Assembly (NCBI RefSeq): GCF_001061665.1
Contig: NZ_JVSP01000013.1
Span: forward strand, 38,021 to 102,020
Source: Rothia mucilaginosa
GTDB lineage: Bacteria; Actinomycetota; Actinomycetes; Actinomycetales; Micrococcaceae
DNA: 64,000 nt
Reading direction: 5' to 3'
Shown: one piece after another, positions 44,683 to 53,061 of the stretch
Numbering within the stretch: the first letter of the stretch is position 1
Layout of the letters: each line of letters begins with the position of its first letter
Notes under the pieces: generated by a model
Told to the model about the DNA's origin: nothing
The model's database searches: none
What the model saw: only the letters and a program-made list of their open reading frames with translations
Program-made: the position numbers and the translations under genes

Positions 44683-46842
44683 TTAGTCGACCAGGCGCAG
44701 GCCGTTCTTCTGCACCGTGAGCAGGAACTCCACGTTGCTTTCGGTCTTGCGTAGCTGGTTGGTCAGAACGCCCAGGGCCTGCTCGGGCTCCATGCCGGCC
44801 AGGGCACGGCGCAGACCCCACATGATCTTGATTTCGTCCGGGGAGAGCAGGTTCTCTTCGCGGCGAGTACCGGAGGCGTTGATGTCCACGGCCGGGAAAA
44901 TACGCTTGTCGGCCAGCTGGCGGGACAGACGTAGCTCCATGTTACCGGTGCCCTTGAACTCCTCGAAGATCACTTCGTCCATCTTCGAGCCGGTCTCGAC
45001 CAGGGCGGTAGCCAGAATGGTCAGCGAACCGCCCTCTTCAATGTTGCGGGCGGCACCGAAGAACTTCTTCGGCGGGTACAGTGCGGCAGAATCCACACCA
45101 CCGGAGAGGATACGACCGGATGCGGGAGCCGCCAGGTTGTATGCGCGGCCCAGGCGGGTCATGGAGTCCAGCAGCACGACCACGTCGTAACCCAGCTCCA
45201 CCATGCGCTTAGCGCGCTCAATAGCCAGCTCGGCAACCGTGGTGTGGTCCTCGGCGGGGCGGTCGAAGGTCGAGGCGATAACCTCACCCTTGACGGTGCG
45301 CTGCATATCGGTCACTTCTTCAGGACGCTCGTCCACCAGGACCATCATCAGGTACACGTCCGGGTTGTTCACGGTAATCGCGTTCGCGATGGACTGCAGC
45401 ATGAGGGTCTTACCGGCCTTCGGCGGCGAGACAATCAGACCACGCTGACCCTTACCGATCGGGGACACCAGGTCCACCACGCGAGTGCCCAGCTTCTTCG
45501 GGGTGGTCTCCAGGCGCAGACGCTCCTTGGGGTACAGCGGGGTCAGCTTGGAGAACACGCGGCGGTTAGCGGCCTCTTCAACGCTCTGACCGTTAATCGC
45601 CTCAACCTGAACCAGGGCGTTGAAGCGCTGGCGGCTGTTCGACTCGCCCTCGCGCGGCACGCGAATCGCGCCGAGCACGTGGTCGCCCTTACGCAGGTTG
45701 TACTTCTTCACCTGGGCCAGGGAGACGTACACGTCGTTGGTGCCCGGCAGGTAGCCGGTGGTGCGCACGAACGCGTAGTTGTCGAGGATGTCCAGCACAC
45801 CCGAAATCGGTGCCAGCACATCGTCTTCGTTCAGGCGGGGCTCGTTCTCCTCGCGGCGGCGAGCCTGCTTCTCGGTGCGCTCGGCCTGACGGTCACGCTT
45901 GGAACGGCGCTCGGTACGCTCGGAGTTCTTACGCTCAGCACGCTCTGCGCGCTCGGCCTGACGGTCACGCTTGGAACGGCGCTCGGTACGCTCTGCGCGT
46001 TCGGTGCGTTCGCCGTCCTGATCGCGGCGACGCTCGCGGGTGCGGGTGCGCTTGGAGCTCTTCTCGCCGTCAACGGCGCCGAAGGTCATGTCCAGGGCGG
46101 CGTTCAGACTGTCCAGGCTTGCGGTGCCATCGGCGGTGGATGCCTTCAGCTCGGAGGAGTTCGGAGCCGAATCGCCCGGCTCGGAACGCTCAGAGATACG
46201 CTCCGCGGCCAGCTCGGCGCGCACATCCAGCGGGGGAAGCTCTGCGGGCTTCTCGTCCTTGCGGCTACGGCGGGTGCGCTTCTCGGGCTTCTCGGACTTC
46301 TCGGACTTCTCACCCTTCTCGGAGGCCTCGGGGGCCTCCTGACCCTCGGCGGCGCGGCGAGCGCGAGCACGCTTCTGAGCGGGGGTCTCGTAACGCGAAG
46401 AGCGGGTGCGCTTCTCGGACTTCTCAGACTTTTCGAAGCCCTCGGACTCGCTCTTTTCTGCCTTCTCGGCCTGTGCCTCAGCATCCTTCTGGACGCGGGT
46501 ACGGCGGGTACGGCGAGTCTTCTGAACAGGCTCGGAGTCCTTCTCACCCTCGGCGGGAGCCTCAGCGGAGGCCTCGGCGGCCTTCTCCTCGGCCTTCGCG
46601 GTGGGCTTTTCGGAAGTCTTCTCGGCGGGGGTCTCGGCCTTCGGAGCGGCCGGGGCAGCTACGGCGCCACCACGCTGGTGCTCCTCCAGAGCCTGAACCA
46701 GCTCCGCCTTCTTCAGCTTCAGGTAGCCACGAATACCCAGCTGCTGAGCCAGGACGCGCAGCTGCGCGACCTTCAAATTTGCCAGTTCCGGCGCGGTCGA
46801 TGCCGTGCCGAACTCATCGGTGACAACAATATTTTTTGCCAA
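44683..46842 (-). CDS. rho: Transcription termination factor Rho with long charged N-terminal insertion
   Basis: Hexameric RNA-dependent ATPase that ends transcription. The RNA-binding and ATPase core is at about residues 345-719: ISGVLDILDNYAFVRTTGYLPG (OB fold), DLVSPIGKGQRGLIVSPPKAGKT (Walker A), VLLDSMTRLGRAYN (Walker B) and GGVDSAALYPPKKFFGAARN. The first ~50 residues are the Rho N-terminal helical domain (LKVAQLRVLAQQLGIRGYLKLKKAELVQAL). Between them lies ~290 residues of Glu/Lys/Arg/Ala-rich sequence typical of high-GC actinobacteria, including a 24-residue repeat. Start is TTG 46842 with AAAGGA about 8 bases upstream. rpmE, usual between rho and prfA, is absent here. Confidence 0.96.
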   Translation of the reverse strand: MAKNIVVTDEFGTASTAPELANLKVAQLRVLAQQLGIRGYLKLKKAELVQALEEHQRGGAVAAPAAPKAETPAEKTSEKPTAKAEEKAAEASAEAPAEGEKDSEPVQKTRRTRRTRVQKDAEAQAEKAEKSESEGFEKSEKSEKRTRSSRYETPAQKRARARRAAEGQEAPEASEKGEKSEKSEKPEKRTRRSRKDEKPAELPPLDVRAELAAERISERSEPGDSAPNSSELKASTADGTASLDSLNAALDMTFGAVDGEKSSKRTRTRERRRDQDGERTERAERTERRSKRDRQAERAERAERKNSERTERRSKRDRQAERTEKQARRREENEPRLNEDDVLAPISGVLDILDNYAFVRTTGYLPGTNDVYVSLAQVKKYNLRKGDHVLGAIRVPREGESNSRQRFNALVQVEAINGQSVEEAANRRVFSKLTPLYPKERLRLETTPKKLGTRVVDLVSPIGKGQRGLIVSPPKAGKTLMLQSIANAITVNNPDVYLMMVLVDERPEEVTDMQRTVKGEVIASTFDRPAEDHTTVAELAIERAKRMVELGYDVVVLLDSMTRLGRAYNLAAPASGRILSGGVDSAALYPPKKFFGAARNIEEGGSLTILATALVETGSKMDEVIFEEFKGTGNMELRLSRQLADKRIFPAVDINASGTRREENLLSPDEIKIMWGLRRALAGMEPEQALGVLTNQLRKTESNVEFLLTVQKNGLRLVD
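45877..45993 (-). repeat. 72-bp direct repeat within rho
   Basis: A 45-base block (45877-45921) recurs exactly at 45949-45993, giving a 72-bp period and a 24-residue protein repeat (ERTERRSKRDRQAERA). A third, partial match follows. In frame. Confidence 0.85.
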
Positions 46843-47329
46843 CTACAATTCCTTTGGTTGTAAGCCCTGAAAATCTTCAGAATAAAGATCGGGCGGGCGC
46901 TATAGCGCGGTCAAAGGTTCCTGCGCCGCCGCAGAACGCGGCGACCTGCACCTTCGACTCCCTCGAACCGCGCTGGAGGCGGTTCGCGTCTCTTACCGTA
47001 CCCGCCGATTCAGACACGGCGAGCACACACGGAAGATAAGGCGCTCTATCATTATGCGTGCACCCCTCATTCATCGGACCCGCACCTGGGGCCGGCGGGT
47101 CAAGAATGAACGGTCGGGAGGGTTCAATCGCCGTAACCGAGACCGTACCTTCACGTCGGCACCCTGCGGGTGAGGCATTGTAGAAGGTAAGCTCCCCTCC
47201 GAGGCCCAACCGGGTACAAGGTCCGGAAAGGGGCGAAACGGGGTGAGGTACAGAACGTACCCGCGAGGAAGCGTCAATTACGGTCGTCGTCGAACGGCGG
47301 GTAGAACCCGCGATAGGACGTTACACGTC
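46843..47329. promoter_or_regulatory. rho leader and thrB-rho gap
   Basis: A 487-base region with no gene I can support. It holds tandem small hairpins at the thrB end (47297-47311 and 47314-47332) and a perfect 8-bp hairpin CGAACCGC/GCGGTTCG at 46964-46986 in the presumed rho leader. CATAAT at 47056-47051 is a possible -10 on the minus strand, without a clear -35. A long rho leader is common and often autoregulatory, which is inference here. Confidence 0.5.
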
Positions 47330-47332
47330 CTA
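47297..47332 (-). terminator. Two tandem hairpins at the thrB stop
   Basis: TAGGACGT, a 3-base loop and ACGTCCTA (47314-47332) include the thrB stop codon; GCGGGT/ACCCGC (47297-47311) follows. Compact stems without a U-run. Confidence 0.5.
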
Positions 47333-48298
47333 CTGAGTAACTATAACACCTTCAGTATCAATTTCAAGAGGGAGCACGCGCCACTTCAGACGACGGTCCT
47401 CCACCTCGCTCGCGGGGCTCTGCGCCTCGAACTCGGCAATAGCCTCGGCGGCCTGCTGCACCTGCTCATCACCGCGGGCGAAGGTCAGGACGGTCGGGCC
47501 AGCGCCCGAAATCACGGCGGCCAGGCCGCGCTCGCGCAGGAAGGCAACCAGGGCGGCCGACGGCTCCATGGCGGGAACGCGGTAGCCCTGATGCAGGTAG
47601 TCCACCGTCGCATCCATGAGGTACTCGGGAGCATCCGAGAGCGAACGCACCAGCAGCGCGGAACGCGCCGAATTGGCCGCGGCCCGAGCGTGAGGAATCT
47701 CCGCGGGAATCAGGGAACGGGCCAGCTTCGTGGACACCTCGTAGTCGGGCACGGCCACGACCGGACGCACCTGCGGGTGCACCGGAATAATCAGGGAGTG
47801 CCACTCCCCCAGCTGTCCCCAGGACACCGAGAGGTTACCGTAAATCGCAGGAGCCACGTTATCGGGGTGACCCTCCATATCGGAGGCGACCTGCAGCATA
47901 CGCTCGCGGTCCAGGCGGTGCTCCTCGGGCAGCAGCGCGCTGGCGGCCGCCACGCCGGCAACAATCGCGGAGGCCGAAGAGCCCATGCCGCGCGAGTGCG
48001 GAATCTTGTTATCCGCAATCAGCTTCAGCGGGGGCAACTCCTCCAGGCCGGCCGCCTCAAAAGCCGCCTTCATGGCGCGAACCACCAGGTGGTTTTCGTT
48101 GCGCGGAACCTCGGCGCTACCCTCACCCGTCAGCTCAAATTCCAGGCCGGACTCGATGCGCTCAACCCTCAGCTCATCGTAGAATCCCAGGCCCAGGCCC
48201 AGGCTGTCGTAGCCGGGACCCAAATTGGCGCTCGTGGCGGGCACGCGCACGGTGACGGATGCACCCACGGGAATATCAGAAAGGTTCAGGGAAGACAT
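47330..48298 (-). CDS. thrB: Homoserine kinase
   Basis: It phosphorylates homoserine, the step before threonine synthase. A 322-aa GHMP kinase: VRVPATSANLGPGYDSLGLGL at the N-terminus, the ATP-binding glycine loop IPHSRGMGSSASAIVAG, and the C-terminal GLAAVISGAGPTVLTFA. ATG 48298 (MSSLNLSDIPVGASV) gives the expected start; the ribosome site is modest. It follows thrC by 163 bases, with a strong hairpin between. Same order as hom-thrC-thrB (Rv1294-Rv1296). Confidence 0.95.
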   Translation of the reverse strand: MSSLNLSDIPVGASVTVRVPATSANLGPGYDSLGLGLGFYDELRVERIESGLEFELTGEGSAEVPRNENHLVVRAMKAAFEAAGLEELPPLKLIADNKIPHSRGMGSSASAIVAGVAAASALLPEEHRLDRERMLQVASDMEGHPDNVAPAIYGNLSVSWGQLGEWHSLIIPVHPQVRPVVAVPDYEVSTKLARSLIPAEIPHARAAANSARSALLVRSLSDAPEYLMDATVDYLHQGYRVPAMEPSAALVAFLRERGLAAVISGAGPTVLTFARGDEQVQQAAEAIAEFEAQSPASEVEDRRLKWRVLPLEIDTEGVIVTQ

Positions 48299-48408
48299 GT
48301 GAAGAGGTACCTCGCGATCGGTGACGGAGTGAGCGAGCGGGATGCTGATAATCCGCACATCCGCCATAACAATGGGTGGTGGCGGGGTACGGGCCCCGCC
48401 ATCATGCA

Positions 48409-48445
48409 GGTGCACCCCGCCCCGAAAACCGGGACGGAGTGCACC
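48409..48445 (-). terminator. Hairpin between thrC and thrB
   Basis: On the minus strand GGTGCACTCCGTCCCG pairs with CGGGGCGGGGTGCACC (G-U pairs at two places) around 5 bases. A second stem GGCGGGG/CCCCGCC is at 48381-48400. Either an attenuator or a processing element that sets relative thrB levels. Confidence 0.5.
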
Positions 48446-48461
48446 TCGTAGTACGAATAGG

Positions 48462-49562
48462 CTAGTGCAAATCGAGAATATTTGCCACAGCAACCACGTC
48501 GAAGGGAGCCTTGGTCGGCTCGACCTTCACGCCGTTCACTGCCTCCAGGGCCCACTGCGGGTCCTTCAGGCCGTGGCCGGTCACGGTGATGACGATGGTC
48601 TTACCCTCGGGGGCCTCACCCGCGCGGTGCTTCTTCAGCAGACCCGCCACACCGGCGGCCGAAGCGGGCTCCACGAACACGCCCTCGCGCGAGGACAGCC
48701 AGCGGTGCGCCTCGAGAATCTCCTCGTCGGTCACGGCCTCAATCACGCCGCCGGACTCGTCGCGGGCGGCCTCGGCCTTCTCCCACGAAGCGGGGTTACC
48801 GATGCGGATCGCGGTTGCAATGGTCTCGGGGTTCTCGATGGGGTGACCCGCCACGATCGGGGCGGCACCGGCGGCCTGGAAGCCCCACATGATCGGGCGC
48901 TTGGTGGCCACGGGCTCCAGAACCTCGCCGTCACGGTTGGTGTAGGGCTCGGAGTACTCCTTGTAGCCCTTCCAGTACGCGGTGATGTTACCGGCGTTGC
49001 CAACCGGCAGCAGGTGGTAATCGGGGGCGTCGCCCAGGGTGTCAACAACCTCAAAGGAACCGGTCTTCTGACCCTCGATACGGTAAGGGTTCACCGAGTT
49101 CACCAGGAACACCGGGTAGTTCTCGCTGAGCTTGCGAGCAATCTCCAGGCAGTTATCGAAGTTGCCGTCAATCTGAATGATGTCAGCACCGTGAGCGATA
49201 GCCTGAGACAGCTTACCCATAGAAATCTTGCCGTCCGGAACCAGCACCGCACAGCGCAGGCCGGCCTGCAGCGCGTAGGCTGCGGCGGAAGCGGAAGTGT
49301 TACCGGTCGAAGCACACACAACAGCCTTCGCACCGTCACGCTTAGCGGCGGTCATGGCGCTGGTCATGCCGCGATCCTTGAAGGAACCGGTCGGGTTCAT
49401 ACCCTCGAACTTCAGGTAAACGGTGTTGCCGGTCTCGGCGGACAGTGCCGGCGCGTGAATCAGCGGGGTACCGCCCTCGCCCAGAGTCACGACCTGAACG
49501 TCCTCACCGAAGGGCAGACGGTCACGGTACTCATTGATAACGCCCTGCCACACGTGTGCCAT
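48462..49562 (-). CDS. thrC: Threonine synthase
   Basis: PLP enzyme converting O-phosphohomoserine to threonine. The 366-aa protein is of the shorter (class I actinobacterial) type: [29 protein letters not shown] with the PLP lysine, [29 protein letters not shown] (phosphate loop), and [14 protein letters not shown] 49562 with AAGGAG upstream; an in-frame ATG or alternative five codons earlier overlaps the site. Confidence 0.96.
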   Translation of the reverse strand: MAHVWQGVINEYRDRLPFGEDVQVVTLGEGGTPLIHAPALSAETGNTVYLKFEGMNPTGSFKDRGMTSAMTAAKRDGAKAVVCASTGNTSASAAAYALQAGLRCAVLVPDGKISMGKLSQAIAHGADIIQIDGNFDNCLEIARKLSENYPVFLVNSVNPYRIEGQKTGSFEVVDTLGDAPDYHLLPVGNAGNITAYWKGYKEYSEPYTNRDGEVLEPVATKRPIMWGFQAAGAAPIVAGHPIENPETIATAIRIGNPASWEKAEAARDESGGVIEAVTDEEILEAHRWLSSREGVFVEPASAAGVAGLLKKHRAGEAPEGKTIVITVTGHGLKDPQWALEAVNGVKVEPTKAPFDVVAVANILDLH

Positions 49563-49587
49563 TGGCTTCTCCTTCAATCTTGAGGCG

Positions 49588-49625
49588 TACCGCTTACCGG
49601 GGTCCTGTGACCCCGGTAGCGGGTA
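49588..49625 (-). other. Stable hairpin between hom and thrC
   Basis: A core ACCGGGGTC/GACCCCGGT with CTGT loop (49596-49617), extended outward by further pairing to about 49588-49625 with two bulges. It lies 26 bases upstream of the thrC start, so it may reduce thrC initiation or act in processing. Confidence 0.5.
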
Positions 49626-49722
49626 CGCGGGTTCGTCAGTGAGCGAGGGGCCTCGCGGGTCACCCTCGCAGGTTTAGTGCGGCGCATCAGGCCGCGGGAT
49701 TAGATAGTCTTTCGATGTGCAC

Positions 49723-51012
49723 CTAGTGCTTCTCGGACTCCACGCGAATCACGGAGTTCACCTCACGCACCGTATCGAGCGCGTCGATCACGGCGATGGC
49801 GCGGCGCAGGTCGGAGTCCTTCGCGGAGTGGGTCACCATACGAATCTGAGCCACACCCTCCTTCGGGGCGGACTGGCGCAGCGAATCCACCGAGATGCCG
49901 TGCTCGGCCAGGATGCGGGTAATGTTCGCCAGAACACCCAGACGGTCCTCCACCAGAACGCCCACCGAGTAGCGAGAAATCACGTTGTCCAGGCTGGTTG
50001 CGTGCAGCTGAGCGTGGGAGGTCTCGGGAACGCCGGGGCCGCCCAGCACGAGGCGACGAGCCAGGGACACGAAGTCACCCAGAACAGCCGAGGCGGTCGG
50101 GGCGCCACCGGCACCGGGGCCGTAGAACATCAGCTCACCGGCGTTCTCAGCCTCGACGAACACGGCGTTGAACGCACCGTGCACGCCGGCCAGCGGGTGC
50201 TGGCGCGGAATCAGGGTCGGGTTCACGCGAATGTTCACACCGTCTTCACCCTCGCGCTCGCAGATAGCCAGCAGCTTGATGACGTAGCCGTCTGCATCCG
50301 CTGCCGCGACGTCATCGGCGGTGATGGCGGTAATGCCCTCGGTGTGCACATCGTCAATCGTGAAGTCCGAGTGGAACGCCAGCGAAGCAACAATAGCGGC
50401 CTTCGAAGCGGCGTCGAGGCCCTCAACGTCGGCGGTGGGGTCGGCCTCTGCGTAGCCCAGCTTCTGGGCGTCGGCCAGCGCATCCGCGAAGGAGGCGCCG
50501 GTGGTGTCCATCTGATCAAGAATGTAGTTGGTGGTGCCGTTCATGATGCCCAGAACGCGGGTCACGCGGTCACCGGCCAGGGAGTCGCGCAGCGGGCGCA
50601 GAATCGGAATCGCACCGGCCACGGCGGCCTCGTAGGACAGCTGCGCGCCGGATGCATCGGCGGCGGCCTGCAGCTCCACACCGTGCTTGGCCAGCAGGGC
50701 CTTGTTGCCCGAAACGACGGACTTGCCGGCGTTGAGCGCGCGCAGGATGCGGGTGCGGGCCGGCTCGATGCCGCCGGTCAGCTCGATCACCACGTCGGCG
50801 GCGTCAATCAAAGCTTCGGCGTCGGTGGTGTACAGCGAGGGGTCGGCATTCCAGTGGCGAGTTGCCTGAGTATCACGCACGGCAATGCCGATCAGCTCGA
50901 CGGGCGCACCAATGCGCTTCTCAAGGACGGCGTTATCCTCTACCAGGATGCGTGCCGCCTGGGAACCGACGTTACCGGCACCCAGCAGGGCAACTTTGAT
51001 CTTGTCAGCCAC
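49723..51012 (-). CDS. hom: Homoserine dehydrogenase
   Basis: Reduces aspartate semialdehyde to homoserine, the branch leading to threonine, methionine and isoleucine. The 429-aa monofunctional enzyme has the NAD(P) motif VALLGAGNVGSQAARIL, the catalytic region GIMNGTTNYILDQM with EADPTADVEGLDAASKAAIVASLAF, and a C-terminal ACT domain (SVGVLVEDRLGVLANITRILAEHGISVDSLRQ), which in this family gives threonine feedback inhibition. Start is GTG 51012 with AAAGAGA upstream. Confidence 0.96.
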   Translation of the reverse strand: MADKIKVALLGAGNVGSQAARILVEDNAVLEKRIGAPVELIGIAVRDTQATRHWNADPSLYTTDAEALIDAADVVIELTGGIEPARTRILRALNAGKSVVSGNKALLAKHGVELQAAADASGAQLSYEAAVAGAIPILRPLRDSLAGDRVTRVLGIMNGTTNYILDQMDTTGASFADALADAQKLGYAEADPTADVEGLDAASKAAIVASLAFHSDFTIDDVHTEGITAITADDVAAADADGYVIKLLAICEREGEDGVNIRVNPTLIPRQHPLAGVHGAFNAVFVEAENAGELMFYGPGAGGAPTASAVLGDFVSLARRLVLGGPGVPETSHAQLHATSLDNVISRYSVGVLVEDRLGVLANITRILAEHGISVDSLRQSAPKEGVAQIRMVTHSAKDSDLRRAIAVIDALDTVREVNSVIRVESEKH

Positions 51013-51313
51013 GATAGTCTCTTTCTACGGTCGTTCCGGGGCGTTCCCCGGGGTCTCTTCGGGCTACGGTGCGGCGCGCTACGCGGAGCACGCACTCAAC
51101 ACCACTTTATCAAGAGGCGGGATGAAGCCATCGGCCTCAAGCTGCGACTTTTATTCTCTGAGATGAGGCATCCCTCACAATTATGAGGTGAGCCTTATCG
51201 TCGGCGGAGTCTTGAACGCGCAATACCGTGAAGCCCCGCCTGCAACCGCCGCCTCACGGCGTGCAATTCAGAGACGGGGACTTCACGGTTTCTTAGATTC
51301 TGGGATGGGGTTC
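51013..51313. other. lysA-hom gap
   Basis: 301 bases holding the terminator-like stem at 51225-51293 past lysA and, nearer hom, its probable promoter. No gene is seen. Confidence 0.5.
51225..51293 (-). terminator. Long stem after lysA
   Basis: ACCGTGAAG (51225-51233) pairs with CTTCACGGT (51281-51289), and inside it CCCCG pairs with CGGGG with one bulge. Enclosed sequence of about 35 bases can fold further. It would separate lysA from hom transcription. Confidence 0.55.
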
Positions 51314-52834
51314 TTAGATATCCGAACCCATGTCCAGGGCGAGCATGTCGTCCTCGCTCTGGCGGCGAATCATCACGCGGGAGGGACGCCCCTCGGCGGT
51401 CGCAATCACCGGCGGGCGGGTCAGGAAGTTGTAGTTCGACCCCAGCACGTAGCAGTACGCGCCCGTCGCCGGAACCGCCAGAATATCGCCCGCCTGCAGG
51501 TCGGCCGGCAGGTAGCAGTAGCGCACCACAATATCGCCGGATTCGCAGTGCTTACCCACCACGCGGCAGAGCACCTGCTCCCCCTCCGGGGCACGGTTCG
51601 CCAGGGTTGCCGAGTAGTCCGATTCGTACAGCACCGGGCGGGCGTTATCGCTCATGCCGCCGTCCACCGAGACGTAACGGCGCACGCGAATCTCGCCGTT
51701 TTCGTCCTCAATGCTCACGTTCTTGATGGTGCCCACCGTGTACAGGGTCGCGCCCGAGGGGCCCGAAATCGAGCGACCAGGCTCGAAGGACATATGCGGA
51801 ATCGCCATGCCCAGGCGCTCGCAGGTGGCCGCAACCGAAGCGGCGATGGATTCGGTCACCTCGGCGATGGAGCGGGGACGATCCGCCTCGGTGTAGGCGA
51901 TGCCGTAGCCGCCGCCCAGGTCCAGTTCCGGCAGGGTCACGTCCAGGTCACGGTTGAGGCGGTTCATGAATTCCAGAGCGGTGGTTGCCGCCTGCTCGAA
52001 GCCTTCCGCCTCAAAAATCTGCGAACCGATGTGGCAGTGAATACCGCGGAATTCCAGGGAGTCGGTCACATTCAGGATTGCCGCCGCCAGCGCAGCGTAG
52101 GAGTCGGAGGCCTCCACGCCCCAGTGCTCCAGCTCTGCCTCGTCCAGGCCGGCCAGCGCAGCGGTACCGGGCTGCAGGGACATGCCGAACTTCTGGTCCT
52201 CGTGAGCGGTCGCGATCGACTCGTGGGTGGAGGCGTGCACGCCCGGGGTGATGCGAATCAGCACCGGAACGGGCGGGTAGGGCTCCTCACCCTCAGCCAC
52301 GCGCTCGGCGGCCAGCTCGGCGTACACCCGCTCAATCAGCTTGATTTCGTCCACCGAATCGGCCACCACGCGGCCCAGGCCGCTACGAATCGCGCGGGCG
52401 ATTTCGGCTTCCGACTTGTTGTTGCCGTGCAGGGCGATGCGCTCGCCGGGCATGCCGCCGCGCAGCGCCAGCGCCAGCTCGCCACCGGAGGCGGTATCCA
52501 GGCACAGGCCCTCCTCACGAACCCAGCGAACGACCGCGGTGGAGAGGAAGGACTTGCCGGCGTAGTAGACGCTCACCTGCGCGCCATGCTTGGCGAAAGC
52601 CTGCTCGAAAGCGGTGCGGTAGGCGCGGGCGCGGGCGCGGAAGGTGGTCTCGGAGAAAACGTACTGCGGGGTGCCGTGCTCGGCGGCCAGCTCGCTGACG
52701 GTCACACCGTCGATGCAGAGCTCACCCTCCGCATTGCGGGTGAAGGAATCGGTCCAGATGCTTCGGGACAGGTCGGCGGGGTTCTCAGGCTGGGTCAGCC
52801 ATTCGGGGCGGTAGAGGGAACGGGCTTCGCTCAT
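51314..52834 (-). CDS. lysA: Diaminopimelate decarboxylase
   Basis: Last step of lysine synthesis: meso-diaminopimelate to lysine. PLP-dependent alanine-racemase-like fold. The 506-aa protein has the PLP lysine in VSVYYAGKSFLS, HGNNKSEAEI, GIHCHIGSQIFEAEGF, ELDLGGGYGIAY, FEPGRSI (phosphate site) and the second-domain VGKHCESGDIV cysteine. ATG 52834 with AAAGAGA upstream starts MSEARSLYRPEWL; the longer frame upstream is unrelated sequence. The argS-lysA order is conserved in actinobacteria. Confidence 0.96.
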   Translation of the reverse strand: MSEARSLYRPEWLTQPENPADLSRSIWTDSFTRNAEGELCIDGVTVSELAAEHGTPQYVFSETTFRARARAYRTAFEQAFAKHGAQVSVYYAGKSFLSTAVVRWVREEGLCLDTASGGELALALRGGMPGERIALHGNNKSEAEIARAIRSGLGRVVADSVDEIKLIERVYAELAAERVAEGEEPYPPVPVLIRITPGVHASTHESIATAHEDQKFGMSLQPGTAALAGLDEAELEHWGVEASDSYAALAAAILNVTDSLEFRGIHCHIGSQIFEAEGFEQAATTALEFMNRLNRDLDVTLPELDLGGGYGIAYTEADRPRSIAEVTESIAASVAATCERLGMAIPHMSFEPGRSISGPSGATLYTVGTIKNVSIEDENGEIRVRRYVSVDGGMSDNARPVLYESDYSATLANRAPEGEQVLCRVVGKHCESGDIVVRYCYLPADLQAGDILAVPATGAYCYVLGSNYNFLTRPPVIATAEGRPSRVMIRRQSEDDMLALDMGSDI

Positions 52835-52941
52835 CGTGTCTCTTTCTGGATGTTCTTGCCCGCCACGCTCCGGGGTCAACGCCCTCGGCGCGGCGGCGGT
52901 TCTCTGTCTGTTCAGCTTGCCTGTGTAGTCTGTCTGGGCAC

Positions 52942-52976
52942 TGTGCCCTGTGCATTGTGCCCTCTGTGCACTGTGC
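52942..52976. repeat. Five TGTGC repeats upstream of lysA
   Basis: TGTGC at 52942, 52949, 52956, 52965 and 52972: near-perfect 7-base spacing with one 9-base step. It is 108-142 bases before the lysA start, in its leader or promoter region. Confidence 0.6.
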
Positions 52977-53013
52977 CGGGTTGGGCAATGAAGCCACCGG
53001 CGGCGGCATACGT

Positions 53014-53050
53014 TCAACCCCCGCCCCGGTAGCACCGGGTCGGGGGTTGA
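53014..53050 (-). terminator. Hairpin after argS
   Basis: TCAACCCCCG/CGGGGGTTGA continues after one mismatch as CCCGGT/ACCGGG around a 3-base loop. 11 bases past the argS stop. Confidence 0.65.
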
Positions 53051-53061
53051 TTCGAGGGGTA

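Noticed and set aside
51013..53061. Lysine riboswitch or T-box ahead of lysA or hom
   Set aside because: No conserved T-box sequence or lysine aptamer core could be recognised; only simple stems are present.
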